Source: JBJMQS01 sp045802605 (lineage in GTDB: Bacteria > Planctomycetota > Planctomycetia > Gemmatales > Gemmataceae). From it: a stretch of 64,000 bases of DNA. Position 1 is the stretch's first letter. Each line of letters begins with the position of its first letter. The position numbers and the translations under genes were made by a program. Under the pieces are notes generated by a model. That model saw only the letters and a list, made by a program, of their open reading frames with translations, did not search any database and had not been told where the DNA came from. The DNA lies in NCBI GenBank assembly GCA_045802605.1, contig JBJMQS010000020.1, forward strand, positions 62,001 through 126,000. Reading direction: 5' to 3'. This document shows positions 6,974 to 15,537 of the stretch, in pieces.

Positions 6974-9218
6974 GTTGCAATTCGCTTTGCATCGCCCGTA
7001 CCATAAACCCGTGCTTCGCGAGGAACAGATTGACCTGCGTCGTGCCCGGGCTAAGGCCGAGGGCCTCGTCGTCGAACGCGCGGGCAAGAAGAAACTCTTC
7101 GGCGAATATCGCGTCTCGAATCCCACCACCGGCGGCAAATACACCGTCACGCTTCGTGGCTTCGACGTCGGCGATAACGAGTGCACCTGCCCCGACTACA
7201 AGGCCAATACCCTCGGCACCTGCAAGCACATCGAGGCCGTGCTGGAGCAAGTCGGTTCGAAGACCCCCGCTCACGTTCGTACCCGCAAGGCTGCCATCAC
7301 CCGGCCCGAAATACACCTGCGCTATGGCGAACAAGTGGACCTGGAACTAGTGCTGCCCCCGCGCCGATCAGATCAACTGCTGGCCCTGGCGAGAGAGTTT
7401 TTTGACGCGCAGGGCCGCTGGATCGCGGATGACCGCTTCGAAGATTTGCTCGCCGCCGTGGAGAAGGTCCCAGAACAAGTCGTCTTCGCCACCGAGGCGC
7501 TGGAGTTCATTGACACAGCGGTCGATCGCCGGCGATTGCTTTCGCTTGAGCGTGAATTGCTTACCGCGCTGGATCGCGGCGAAATGCCGGACCAACTCCG
7601 CGACTTGGTCAACGTGCCACTCTACGACTATCAACTTCGCGGGGCGATCTTCGCGGCCTGTCGTGGCCGGGCGATTCTCGGTGACGATATGGGCCTGGGC
7701 AAAACCGTACAGGCCCTTGCCGCCGCCGAGTTGCTGGCGCGTGAGCGCGGCATCAGCCGGGTACTCGTCGTCGCGCCGGCGTCAGTGAAATACCAATGGG
7801 AAACCGAGATTCGCAAGTTCACGAATCGACCGGTGCAGGTGATCGAAGGCGATCGCCCCGATCGACTCGACCAATACGTCGGCCCCGCTTTCTATCGCTT
7901 GGTCAACTACGAACAGGTCACGCGCGATTTGGATGAGATTAATGCCTGGCAGGCAGATAATGTGATTCTCGACGAAGCACAGCGCATCAAGAACTGGGAA
8001 TCGAAAACCAGCCGAGCGGTCAAGAAGTTGCGCAGCCGCTATGCCCTGGTGCTCACCGGCACGCCGCTCGAAAACAAGCTCGAAGAGCTCTATTCCATCG
8101 TGCAATTCATCGACGATCGCCGGCTCGGCCCGGCCTTCCAGTTCTTGCACGATCACCGCAAGCTCGATTCCAAAGGTCAACTGGTCGGTTACCGCAATCT
8201 CGAAACGATCCGCGAACGACTCGCCCCGATCTTCTTGCGGCGTACTCGCTCCGAGGTGTTGGGCCAACTCCCGGAACGCACCGACAGCACGGTCTATGTC
8301 GAGCTCGCGCCGGAACAGCGCGGGCCCTATGAAAACCAGAAATCAGCCCTCGCACGACTGCTGGCCAAGCCGGTGCTATCCGATTTGGACCGCAAGAGGA
8401 TTATCGCTTGCCTGACCAATCTGCGCATGATCTGCAACTCGACGTTTCTCTACGACAAGCAAACGAATGTCTCGCCAAAGCTGGACGAGTTCGCGGAGAT
8501 CATCAGCGAGTTGGTCGCTGAGGGCCCGGAGCACAAAGCGGTCGTCTTCACGCAGTGGGAGTTGATGCAGCAAAAAGCGGCCGAGGTGTTGGACAAGCTC
8601 GACATCGGCTACGCCACGTTGTCCGGGCGATTGCCGGCGGCCAAGCGCGGCGGTGTGATTGAGGAATTTTTGACCGATCCCAAGTGCCGAGTGTTTCTGA
8701 GCACGGATGCGGGCGGGACCGGCCTGAACCTGCAGGCCGCCGACACCGTCATTCATCTGGAGGTGCCCTGGAACCCGGCCGTCTTGGAGCAGCGGATCGC
8801 CCGCGTGCATCGCCTCGGCCAGAAGAACCCGGTGCGCGTGATCCGCCTTGTGACCCGCGATTCGATCGAGGATCGGGTGCTGGAGGTCGTGCACCAGAAG
8901 CGCGAATTGTTTGCCGGGTTGTTCGAGGGCGATACTGACGAAGTGTCTTTCACCGCGCCGGGCCAGATGACATTTTTGGAGACGCTGCGAAATGCCCTTG
9001 ATGGAGTGGCTGGGGCAGAGTCTTCGACGTCCCAGGCCTGGGGTGTTGCAAAACCTCCACCCCGGGCACCCGAAGATCGCTTGATGCGCGCGGGTGTCGA
9101 AATGTTGGAAGCGCTCGCCGATCTCATGGGATCTCAAGAAAATGGCAACCCCGAACTGGCCGCCCGGGGTCGGACGGCACTGGCCAAATTGCAGCATTTG
9201 CTTGGCGATTCTGAATAA
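6945..9218 (+). CDS. SNF2-family helicase with N-terminal SWIM zinc finger
   Basis: An ATP-dependent DNA/chromatin-type translocase of the SNF2/HepA group. The N-terminal SWIM motif is seen as ECTCPDYKANTLGTCKH (CxC...CxH). The RecA-like core follows with Walker A GDDMGLGKT, motif II DEAQ in LDEAQRIKNWES, motif III LTGTPLENKLEELYS, and C-terminal helicase motifs STDAGGTGLNLQ and QRIARVHRLGQ. The length of about 757 residues fits SWIM-SNF2 proteins. The start is uncertain: ATG 6945 lies inside an intergenic repeat, whereas TTG 6975 or GTG 7011 would begin close to the conserved HRPYHKPVLREEQ. A role in transcription recycling or repair is inferred from the family only. Confidence 0.9.
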   Translation: MGNQSVAHPTLQFALHRPYHKPVLREEQIDLRRARAKAEGLVVERAGKKKLFGEYRVSNPTTGGKYTVTLRGFDVGDNECTCPDYKANTLGTCKHIEAVLEQVGSKTPAHVRTRKAAITRPEIHLRYGEQVDLELVLPPRRSDQLLALAREFFDAQGRWIADDRFEDLLAAVEKVPEQVVFATEALEFIDTAVDRRRLLSLERELLTALDRGEMPDQLRDLVNVPLYDYQLRGAIFAACRGRAILGDDMGLGKTVQALAAAELLARERGISRVLVVAPASVKYQWETEIRKFTNRPVQVIEGDRPDRLDQYVGPAFYRLVNYEQVTRDLDEINAWQADNVILDEAQRIKNWESKTSRAVKKLRSRYALVLTGTPLENKLEELYSIVQFIDDRRLGPAFQFLHDHRKLDSKGQLVGYRNLETIRERLAPIFLRRTRSEVLGQLPERTDSTVYVELAPEQRGPYENQKSALARLLAKPVLSDLDRKRIIACLTNLRMICNSTFLYDKQTNVSPKLDEFAEIISELVAEGPEHKAVVFTQWELMQQKAAEVLDKLDIGYATLSGRLPAAKRGGVIEEFLTDPKCRVFLSTDAGGTGLNLQAADTVIHLEVPWNPAVLEQRIARVHRLGQKNPVRVIRLVTRDSIEDRVLEVVHQKRELFAGLFEGDTDEVSFTAPGQMTFLETLRNALDGVAGAESSTSQAWGVAKPPPRAPEDRLMRAGVEMLEALADLMGSQENGNPELAARGRTALAKLQHLLGDSE

Positions 9219-9228
9219 GACTGGTCCT

Positions 9229-9303
9229 AAGAGCGTCGAGGCGTAAGCCCGACGTGTCTTTCCTTGCCAGTTTCCCACGTCGGGCTTACGCCTCGACGCT
9301 CTT
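9229..9303. repeat. Perfect 28-bp inverted repeat downstream of the helicase
   Basis: The left arm 9229-9256 (AAGAGCGTCGAGGCGTAAGC...) and the right arm 9276-9303 are exact reverse complements separated by 19 bp. A diverged copy is at 18751-18823. It can form a strong hairpin but lacks a T tract, so it is a repetitive palindrome rather than a classical terminator. Confidence 0.9.
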
Positions 9304-9355
9304 CAATCCTTCCGGCTTGCGGGCATTGGAGGTTGTCTCTAAAATTACCGATCCT

Positions 9356-9428
9356 GGGGCAGTAGCTCAGCTGGGAGAGCGCTTCGTTCGCAACGAAGAG
9401 GTCGAGAGTTCAAATCTCTTCTGCTCCA
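9356..9428 (+). tRNA. tRNA-Ala, anticodon CGC
   Basis: A 73-nt cloverleaf can be drawn by hand: acceptor GGGGCAG/CTGCTCC, D stem GCTC/GAGC, anticodon stem CTTCG/CGAAG with loop TTCGCAA (anticodon CGC, reading GCG), a five-base variable region, and a T stem closing TTCAAAT. The third acceptor pair is G-U, the classical alanine identity element. The discriminator is A and no CCA is encoded, so the tail must be added by nucleotidyltransferase. It is followed immediately by a hairpin terminator and then metG. Confidence 0.95.
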
Positions 9429-9432
9429 CTTG

Positions 9433-9464
9433 GCAACCCTCGTCGACGACGAGGGTTGCGGCAT
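9433..9464 (+). terminator. Hairpin terminator after tRNA-Ala
   Basis: A perfect 12-bp stem (GCAACCCTCGTC / GACGAGGGTTGC) with a 3-nt loop begins five bases after the tRNA and is followed by GGCATTTT. The T tract is short, but position and stem strength suit an intrinsic terminator for the tRNA transcript. Confidence 0.7.
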
Positions 9465-9517
9465 TTTGGGATCACTAGAATGCCGCTTGGCGTTTCGAAC
9501 GGAGGTTCTTCAAAGCC

Positions 9518-11089
9518 ATGCCATCCAAGCCTCGCTGGTTTCAGACCACCGCCATCGACTATCCGAACAGTCGGCCGCACATCGGCACGGCGTTCGAAAA
9601 GCTCGGGGCCGACGTGCAGGCCCGCTATCGCCGCATGGAAGGTTACGACGTCTTCTTCCTGATGGGCAATGACGAGAACACGGTCAAAGTCTCCAAGCGG
9701 GCCGAGGAGCTTGGCCACGATGTGCAGGAATACTGCAACGATATGGCCCGGCAGTTCCGCGAGGTCTGGGACGCGCTGGACATCTCATACGACGTGTTCG
9801 TGCAAACGAGCGAGCCCCGGCACCACCACTGCGCGCAGACCTTCATGCAAAAGGTCTACGACAACGGGTTCATCCGCAAGGATCAATACGAGGGCTGGTA
9901 CTGCGAAGGCTGCGAGGGATTCAAGACCGAGAAGGAACTCGTCGGCGGCATGTGCCCCATGCACCCGAACACGCCTGCGGTGCGCCGCAGCGAGCCGTGC
10001 TATTTCTTTGAGCTATCGAAATTCACCGACCGATTGCTCAAGTTCTACGGCGAGAATCCGAATTTCATTCAGCCCGAGAGCCGGCGAAATGAAATTCTCA
10101 CGCTCGTGCGCACTGAGGGCTTGCAGGATATCAACGTCACGCGCCGCGGAGAGGCGTGGGGCATTCCCGTGCCGTTCGATCACAGTTTCACCATCTATGT
10201 GTGGTTCGATGCGCTACTGACGTACATCACTGGCATGGGCTATGGCGCAGACGATAAGCAATTCCACCAGTGGTGGCCGGCCGACGTGCATTTCATCGGC
10301 AAGGACATTACCCGTTTCCATTGCGCCCTGTGGCCCGCGATGTTGATGGCCGCCGGCGAAACGCCGCCGAAGCAGGTGTTCGCGCATGGCTTCGTCTATC
10401 GCAAGAGTGAAGAGACTGGCATTCCCGAGCGGTTCAGCAAATCGCTGGGGAACATCGTCGAGCCCATGGAAATCGTGCACAAGTTCTCGTCGGAGGCGTT
10501 CCGCTATTACTTCCTCCGCGAGTGCCCGTTCCCCGGCGACGGCGAGTTCAGTTGGTCGCGCTTCGGCGAAATCTTCAACGCCGACTTGGCGAACAACCTG
10601 GGCAACCTCTATAGCCGAGTGGTGACGCTGGTCACGAAAAACTACAACGGCGTGCTCGATGGCACGGCCGGCCGATCTCCTCGGGTCATCGAAAACACCA
10701 ACATCACCGCCACCATTCAAGCCGTGCGGGAGCATGTCGAAACCTGCCGTTACAATCAGGCGCTAGAAGTGATTTGGCGTCAGATTCTCGACCCGGCTAA
10801 TCAGTACGCCGACAAGAATGCTCCCTGGAAATTGGTGAAAACCGATCTCGCGGCGGCCAAGGAAGTGCTGTTCGATCTGATTGAACCGCTCCGTACCGCG
10901 ACCATACTTTTGAAGCCGTTTTTGCCGCGTTCGGCGAAGACCATTTATGAGAGTTTCAATTTTGACGCCGGCTGGGACAGTTTGAACTACGCTCACGCCG
11001 CCGAACCGATGAAGCCAAAAGCCGATCTTCGTATTCTGGCAGAGTTGGATAATGGCAAAGTGAAGCCGCTGTTTCCACGGATCGGATAG
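9518..11089 (+). CDS. metG: Methionine-tRNA ligase
   Basis: A class I aminoacyl-tRNA synthetase that charges tRNA-Met. The HIGH motif appears as HIGT just after YPNSRP, and the KMSKS loop as ERFSKSLGN. A zinc-knuckle insertion is seen as YCEGCEG and MCPMHP (Cys/Cys, Cys/His ligands). The anticodon-binding helical domain fills the C-terminal third. At 523 residues it lacks the extra C-terminal EMAP/tRNA-binding module of the long E. coli-type enzyme. A GGAGG sequence about a dozen bases before ATG 9518 supports the start. It stands alone after tRNA-Ala. Confidence 0.95.
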   Translation: MPSKPRWFQTTAIDYPNSRPHIGTAFEKLGADVQARYRRMEGYDVFFLMGNDENTVKVSKRAEELGHDVQEYCNDMARQFREVWDALDISYDVFVQTSEPRHHHCAQTFMQKVYDNGFIRKDQYEGWYCEGCEGFKTEKELVGGMCPMHPNTPAVRRSEPCYFFELSKFTDRLLKFYGENPNFIQPESRRNEILTLVRTEGLQDINVTRRGEAWGIPVPFDHSFTIYVWFDALLTYITGMGYGADDKQFHQWWPADVHFIGKDITRFHCALWPAMLMAAGETPPKQVFAHGFVYRKSEETGIPERFSKSLGNIVEPMEIVHKFSSEAFRYYFLRECPFPGDGEFSWSRFGEIFNADLANNLGNLYSRVVTLVTKNYNGVLDGTAGRSPRVIENTNITATIQAVREHVETCRYNQALEVIWRQILDPANQYADKNAPWKLVKTDLAAAKEVLFDLIEPLRTATILLKPFLPRSAKTIYESFNFDAGWDSLNYAHAAEPMKPKADLRILAELDNGKVKPLFPRIG

Positions 11090-11123
11090 TTCATCTCCAC
11101 CCAATTCCTTGAAAGGGCCTCCT

Positions 11124-11663
11124 ATGTGCCGCTCCGTGCTTCTGTCTGCTTGCGCGCTGTTGGTGTTCGCCGTCGCGGGAACTGCCGACGAAAAACATGT
11201 GATGAAAGAACAATCGAAGAACCCGGCCTTCGAGAAAATGAAGACGCTCGTCGGCGAGTGGGTGATGGCTGACGACAAAGGCAACCCCACCGATCAAATT
11301 GTGCTGTCAACCAAAATCATCTCGGCCGGCAGCGCGATCCATGAGACTATCTTCCCGGGCCAACCTCACGAAATGGTCACGGTCTATCACATGGACGGCA
11401 ATGATGTAGTCGCCACGCATTACTGCGCTCTCGGAAATCAGCCGAAGCTCAAGGTTGATGCCTCCGGCCTGCCCAAGACCTTGAAGTTCAACTTCAACGG
11501 CGGCTCGAACATGGATCCCGCCAAAGATATGCACATGCACGAGGGCTCCGTGACCTTCATTGATGACGATCACATCGAGTCGTCTTGGCAGGCCTACCAA
11601 AACGGCAAGCCGGCCGGTGATCAAAAGATGACGATGAAGCTCGTGCGGAAGAAGAAGGCGTAA
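11124..11663 (+). CDS. Secreted DUF1579-type protein
   Basis: A 179-residue protein with a Sec-type signal peptide (MCRSVLLSACALLVFAVAG then TADEKH). The mature part has a lipocalin-like DUF1579 pattern: KMKTLVGEWVM near the start, YHMDGNDVVATHYCALGNQP in the middle, and HMHEGSVTFIDDDHIESSW followed by a lysine-rich tail. Planctomycetes carry many such paralogues; ligand and role are unknown. ATG 11124 is preferred over TTG 11109 because it begins the signal peptide and follows a GAAAGGG purine stretch. Its 35-bp distance from metG would allow co-transcription. Confidence 0.8.
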   Translation: MCRSVLLSACALLVFAVAGTADEKHVMKEQSKNPAFEKMKTLVGEWVMADDKGNPTDQIVLSTKIISAGSAIHETIFPGQPHEMVTVYHMDGNDVVATHYCALGNQPKLKVDASGLPKTLKFNFNGGSNMDPAKDMHMHEGSVTFIDDDHIESSWQAYQNGKPAGDQKMTMKLVRKKKA

Positions 11664-11852
11664 GTAGTTGGAATCGTGGGAGAGCCAGCGATGGCGGTCC
11701 GCCGCCGTCGCTTGCTCTCCGATCCACCAAGTGTGTAAAAACCGCAAGAATCAGATACTCTAACTGAGTCCTGCACCGACCTCCGCTTCGGGCAGCTCAA
11801 TCTCGGAATAAGCCATGCGGATAGACGCCGCGCCCCAAATTCGCTCGATGGC

Positions 11853-13550
11853 ATGAACACGCTTCAAGAAAACTCGCTCGATCGCCCGTTCGTATTCGAA
11901 GCGCGCATGCTGCATCAGATTGGTGCGCCACCGACGGAAGCGGTAAGTAAAGTCGCGCGGCTATCCGAGCGCCGGGATACCCCTCGTCATCAATTAACCC
12001 CCAAAATAGCTTTGTTCCTAGCCCTAATTAGCTTGGCAACCGGCCTGCTCGCGGTGGATCAACAACAGTGCCATGCGGCGTATCAGCAACAAGAGGCTAA
12101 AGACGCCATTGCAAAGGCGCTCGCCCAGAAGCAACGCCTCCGAGAGGATCAGTTGCGCCATGCGAAAGAGCAACTGAATCTTGGCTCGCTCGCTGCCGAG
12201 AAAGGCCAACATGCCGACGCCGTCACGTCTTATCGGCAAGGCTTGGCCGGACTTGAGCTTCTCACGTCCCCGGGCGACGAGGCGATCGCCAGCGATATGG
12301 CAGACGCATATCTGGGGCTGGGTGAATCGCTAATTCACCTCGGCAACTCCGCAGACGCTGAAACGTGTTTGCAAAAGACCATTGCACTGCGTCGCCAGTT
12401 GATGAGCACCCATCTAGGTAACGTGAAGCTGAAGCAGTCATTGGGAAAAGCTCTCTATGACTTGGAACGGCTACATCAGAATTCCGGCCGATTCGCCGAT
12501 GCCGAAGCGCAGTTGCGCGAGGTGATCCGCCTTCGTGACGAGGTTTATCAGGCGGCACCAGAAAATGCGGAATACGCACAGGACTTGGCCCAGAGTCTTG
12601 AAGATCTCGGCGTGCAATTGTCGAGCCGGCGGAAATACCACGATGCCGAACTTGTCGTGCGCCAGGCGCTGACAATCTGTGAAGGTTTCGCCGCCCGTTT
12701 TGGGTCTGCGCCCGAGTTCCGATCTTTGTTGGGCGATCTCTACGTCAAGTTTGCCGGCTTGCAGATCCAGCAGAAACAATCTGCCGAAGGCGATAGCGCT
12801 GCCCATCGCGCGATCACGATTGCGGAACGGCTGCTAGCCGGTTCGCCGAACGAGCCTCAATTCGCTGCACTATTGGGAAACGCATTGAGTCGCTACGGTG
12901 ATGTGCAAATGGATCGCGATGTGGCGGGAGCACTGGAGTCGTACGATCGCGCGATCCAAGTTTTGGAGTCCGCATTCGAGAAAACGCCGACACATGCAGC
13001 CTTGCGGGAAGCACTCGGCCATGCATTCGAGCAGCGGGCCGCGGCCAAGATGTGGCAAAATCGGCTCAGCGACGCGCAAGCCGATTGGCGTCGCGCCGTC
13101 GCTCTCGCACCTGAAAACACCCGCCCCGCCCAGTTGGCCCGCTGGGGCATGTTGCTCGCACGTGCGGGGTTTGTGATTGAAGCGACGTTGGCCATCGAGC
13201 CGCTCATTGGTGCGCATTCAACCGGCGAAACGCTTTACCTCGCTGCGCGGATTTTTTCCCGAATTGCCGTCGCGACCAATGACGACGACGCGGACTACTC
13301 CGCACGCGCATTAGAACTCTTGCAGCAGGCAATTGATAAAGGTTATCGCGATTTCGAACTCATGAAATTTGACGAGGAGTTCGCTCCCTTGAGGGAGCGC
13401 GGCGAGTATCGCAAACTTATTGCAGAGTGGGAACGAAAACAACTGTCAGGCCAAGCGAGAGCGGCCTCAGATTCTGTTCATATAGACGATTCGCGGCGGG
13501 GTCGAATTGGTGGCCAGCAACGTAACAGTCCAACAACGAATGATTTTTGA
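11853..13550 (+). CDS. Membrane-anchored TPR protein
   Basis: A 565-residue protein with a cytoplasmic N-terminus of about 50 residues, one membrane segment (IALFLALISLATGLLAV, about 52-68), a Gln/Glu/Lys-rich coiled region, and then a series of tetratricopeptide repeats (for example LGLGESLIHLGNSADAETCL and LYDLERLHQNSGRFADAEAQ). It resembles the C-terminal halves of planctomycete Ser/Thr kinases but has no kinase domain. A protein-protein scaffold role is inferred. The ATG at 11853 has no strong ribosome site. The 190 bp before it hold no further gene that I can support. Confidence 0.75.
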   Translation: MNTLQENSLDRPFVFEARMLHQIGAPPTEAVSKVARLSERRDTPRHQLTPKIALFLALISLATGLLAVDQQQCHAAYQQQEAKDAIAKALAQKQRLREDQLRHAKEQLNLGSLAAEKGQHADAVTSYRQGLAGLELLTSPGDEAIASDMADAYLGLGESLIHLGNSADAETCLQKTIALRRQLMSTHLGNVKLKQSLGKALYDLERLHQNSGRFADAEAQLREVIRLRDEVYQAAPENAEYAQDLAQSLEDLGVQLSSRRKYHDAELVVRQALTICEGFAARFGSAPEFRSLLGDLYVKFAGLQIQQKQSAEGDSAAHRAITIAERLLAGSPNEPQFAALLGNALSRYGDVQMDRDVAGALESYDRAIQVLESAFEKTPTHAALREALGHAFEQRAAAKMWQNRLSDAQADWRRAVALAPENTRPAQLARWGMLLARAGFVIEATLAIEPLIGAHSTGETLYLAARIFSRIAVATNDDDADYSARALELLQQAIDKGYRDFELMKFDEEFAPLRERGEYRKLIAEWERKQLSGQARAASDSVHIDDSRRGRIGGQQRNSPTTNDF

Positions 13551-13806
13551 TGACATTGGCCCGATCGTATCGGCCGCCCGCTCTAATAGTGCGGTGTTGA
13601 GTTTCCAAGAGCCGCGCTTACTTCGTGGCGGGCTATAGCAATGTCCTGGTGAGCGGACCCAACTTTTCGCTGTGCCGCAGCGTTTTCCGAGATTTTTTCA
13701 CAATCTTTGATCCCTGGCAGTCCCGGCTCTCGCTTGTTACCTTGGCAAGCGATTTGACCAGACTGTCTGCTCACGAACATGTGCCTCCTGCTGCGAGAGA
13801 CCCCTC

Positions 13807-15537
13807 ATGGCTCGACACTATCGCCGTCGATTGATGCTCACCGGATTTGAAGAAAGGTGTGTCCCGGCCATATATCTCGTCGACAATCCAACGGACACGA
13901 GCGTTGCAGGCCAACTCAATCTGCGCGAAGCCATTGGTCTGGCCAACGCTAATGCCGGCACGGATTCGATCAATTTCGACTCGAACGTGTTCAATGCGGC
14001 CACGACAATCACGCTGACCGGTGGACCACTCACCCTGACCGATCCGGTGGTCATCAATGGCCCGGGTGCCACGGCACTTACAATCTCTGGCAGCGATGTC
14101 ACCCGCATTTGCAACATCAATATGCCGCCTGGCACAGCGTCGGTAACCATGTCGGGTTTGACGCTCACGCATGGCCGTGCGACCAACGGGACTGCCCTGA
14201 ACATGACCGATGGCACGGTGATACTGTCCAACATGGTGTTCAGCTTCAACACCGCGACGAGCCTAGGCGGCGCGATCGCGCTGACAACGGGCAATTTGAC
14301 GGTTTCGAACAGCAAATTCCAAGGCAACACATCCGCCTCATCCGGCGGCGCAATCTACGGCAGCAGTACCTGTCAGCTCACACTCAACAACGATCAGTTC
14401 CTAGCCAACACCGCTGCAGGATCCGGCGGCGCAATTTTCGCGCCTGCGAATAGCAGCACCATCACGGCGAGTCTGGACATCTTCGCCAACAACCGCGGCA
14501 CGAGCGGCGGCGCCATTTACACCGGTGGCGGGTCGACCATGACGGTCGATCAATCGTATTTCACGGGCAACGTCGCGACATCGGCGCGCGGGGGGGCGAT
14601 TTACGAATCGGCGAATGCTACGGGCCAATTGGTAATCACCAACAGCACGCTGAGCGCCAACACCGCGATCACTCAAGGCGGGGCAGTTTTGTCATATTAC
14701 GGTAACGCGAAGATTCAGAATTCGACGTTGACGGGCAATCGGGCGGTCAACGGCGGGGCGATCTACACGGTTGGCGGCAGTGGCACGCCGACGTTGGAAT
14801 TGGATTTCGTTACGGTGTCGGGCAACACGGCCACGGCCGGCGTCGGTGGCATCAGCGTGGCTTCAACGATAACTGTGACGACTTTCACGGCTACCATCAA
14901 CGCTAAGAACGCAGGCACGACGACCGCAGACCTCAAGATGGCGAACGGATCAACACTTTATGGCGACAACAACCTGATTGGAGTCCAGGATTCGTCCTGG
15001 GTGACTACGGGTTCGTCGAATTCGAACTTTATTGGAACGGCGAACTCCCCGCTTGATCCGCTTCTGAATGCGTTGACCGACGACGGCACAGGGTTCCTGC
15101 TGCCGGATGGCACGCGCATTCGGACGATGGCGATTTCGTCGTCGCAGAGCTGGGCTTACAACAATGGCGGTACAAGTACGTTTGGCTTGCTTTACGATGA
15201 ACGCGGCATTGGCCACCCGCGCGACGTTCCCGGTGGCAACCACGACATCGGTGCCTATGAGCATTCAGTTTTCCCGGAGCCCAGCGCCAAATTGCTGAGC
15301 GCTCCGCCGATCGGCGCCCCAGGCTTCGCGGCCGAGACAATCACGGTTGTTTACACTGAAGCCGACGGCGGCGATATTGACGGCACAACTTTCGATAACA
15401 ACGACATCATGGTGACCGGCAACGGTTACGGGGTGGGGCAGGCAGGTGTGTTGGGGAATATCTCCGGCGGCGGTAGCTCGTACACGGTGACTTACACTGT
15501 TGCCGCGCCAGCGGGAGGTTGGGCGGCACGAACATAG
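13807..15537 (+). CDS. Exported beta-helix protein, N-terminal part of a frameshifted gene
   Basis: A surface protein built of parallel beta-helix turns (many repeats of the form SGGAIY, NSTLSANTA). A basic N-terminus and the motif LTGFEERCVPA (a LExRxxPA variant) precede the mature part, as in other exported planctomycete proteins here. A NLREAIGLANANAGTDSINF block starts the helix. Near the end the sequence enters a Calx-beta-like strand region and then breaks at TAG 15537. The following frame (from 15519) continues the same domain, so 13807-17690 looks like one gene of about 1,290 codons with a missing G near 15521-15523. Confidence 0.75.
   Translation: MARHYRRRLMLTGFEERCVPAIYLVDNPTDTSVAGQLNLREAIGLANANAGTDSINFDSNVFNAATTITLTGGPLTLTDPVVINGPGATALTISGSDVTRICNINMPPGTASVTMSGLTLTHGRATNGTALNMTDGTVILSNMVFSFNTATSLGGAIALTTGNLTVSNSKFQGNTSASSGGAIYGSSTCQLTLNNDQFLANTAAGSGGAIFAPANSSTITASLDIFANNRGTSGGAIYTGGGSTMTVDQSYFTGNVATSARGGAIYESANATGQLVITNSTLSANTAITQGGAVLSYYGNAKIQNSTLTGNRAVNGGAIYTVGGSGTPTLELDFVTVSGNTATAGVGGISVASTITVTTFTATINAKNAGTTTADLKMANGSTLYGDNNLIGVQDSSWVTTGSSNSNFIGTANSPLDPLLNALTDDGTGFLLPDGTRIRTMAISSSQSWAYNNGGTSTFGLLYDERGIGHPRDVPGGNHDIGAYEHSVFPEPSAKLLSAPPIGAPGFAAETITVVYTEADGGDIDGTTFDNNDIMVTGNGYGVGQAGVLGNISGGGSSYTVTYTVAAPAGGWAART

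Noticed and set aside
13625..13834. A 69-codon plus-strand frame before the beta-helix gene
   Set aside because: It overlaps the start of a strong gene in another frame and has no recognisable features; the gap 13551-13806 is treated as noncoding.
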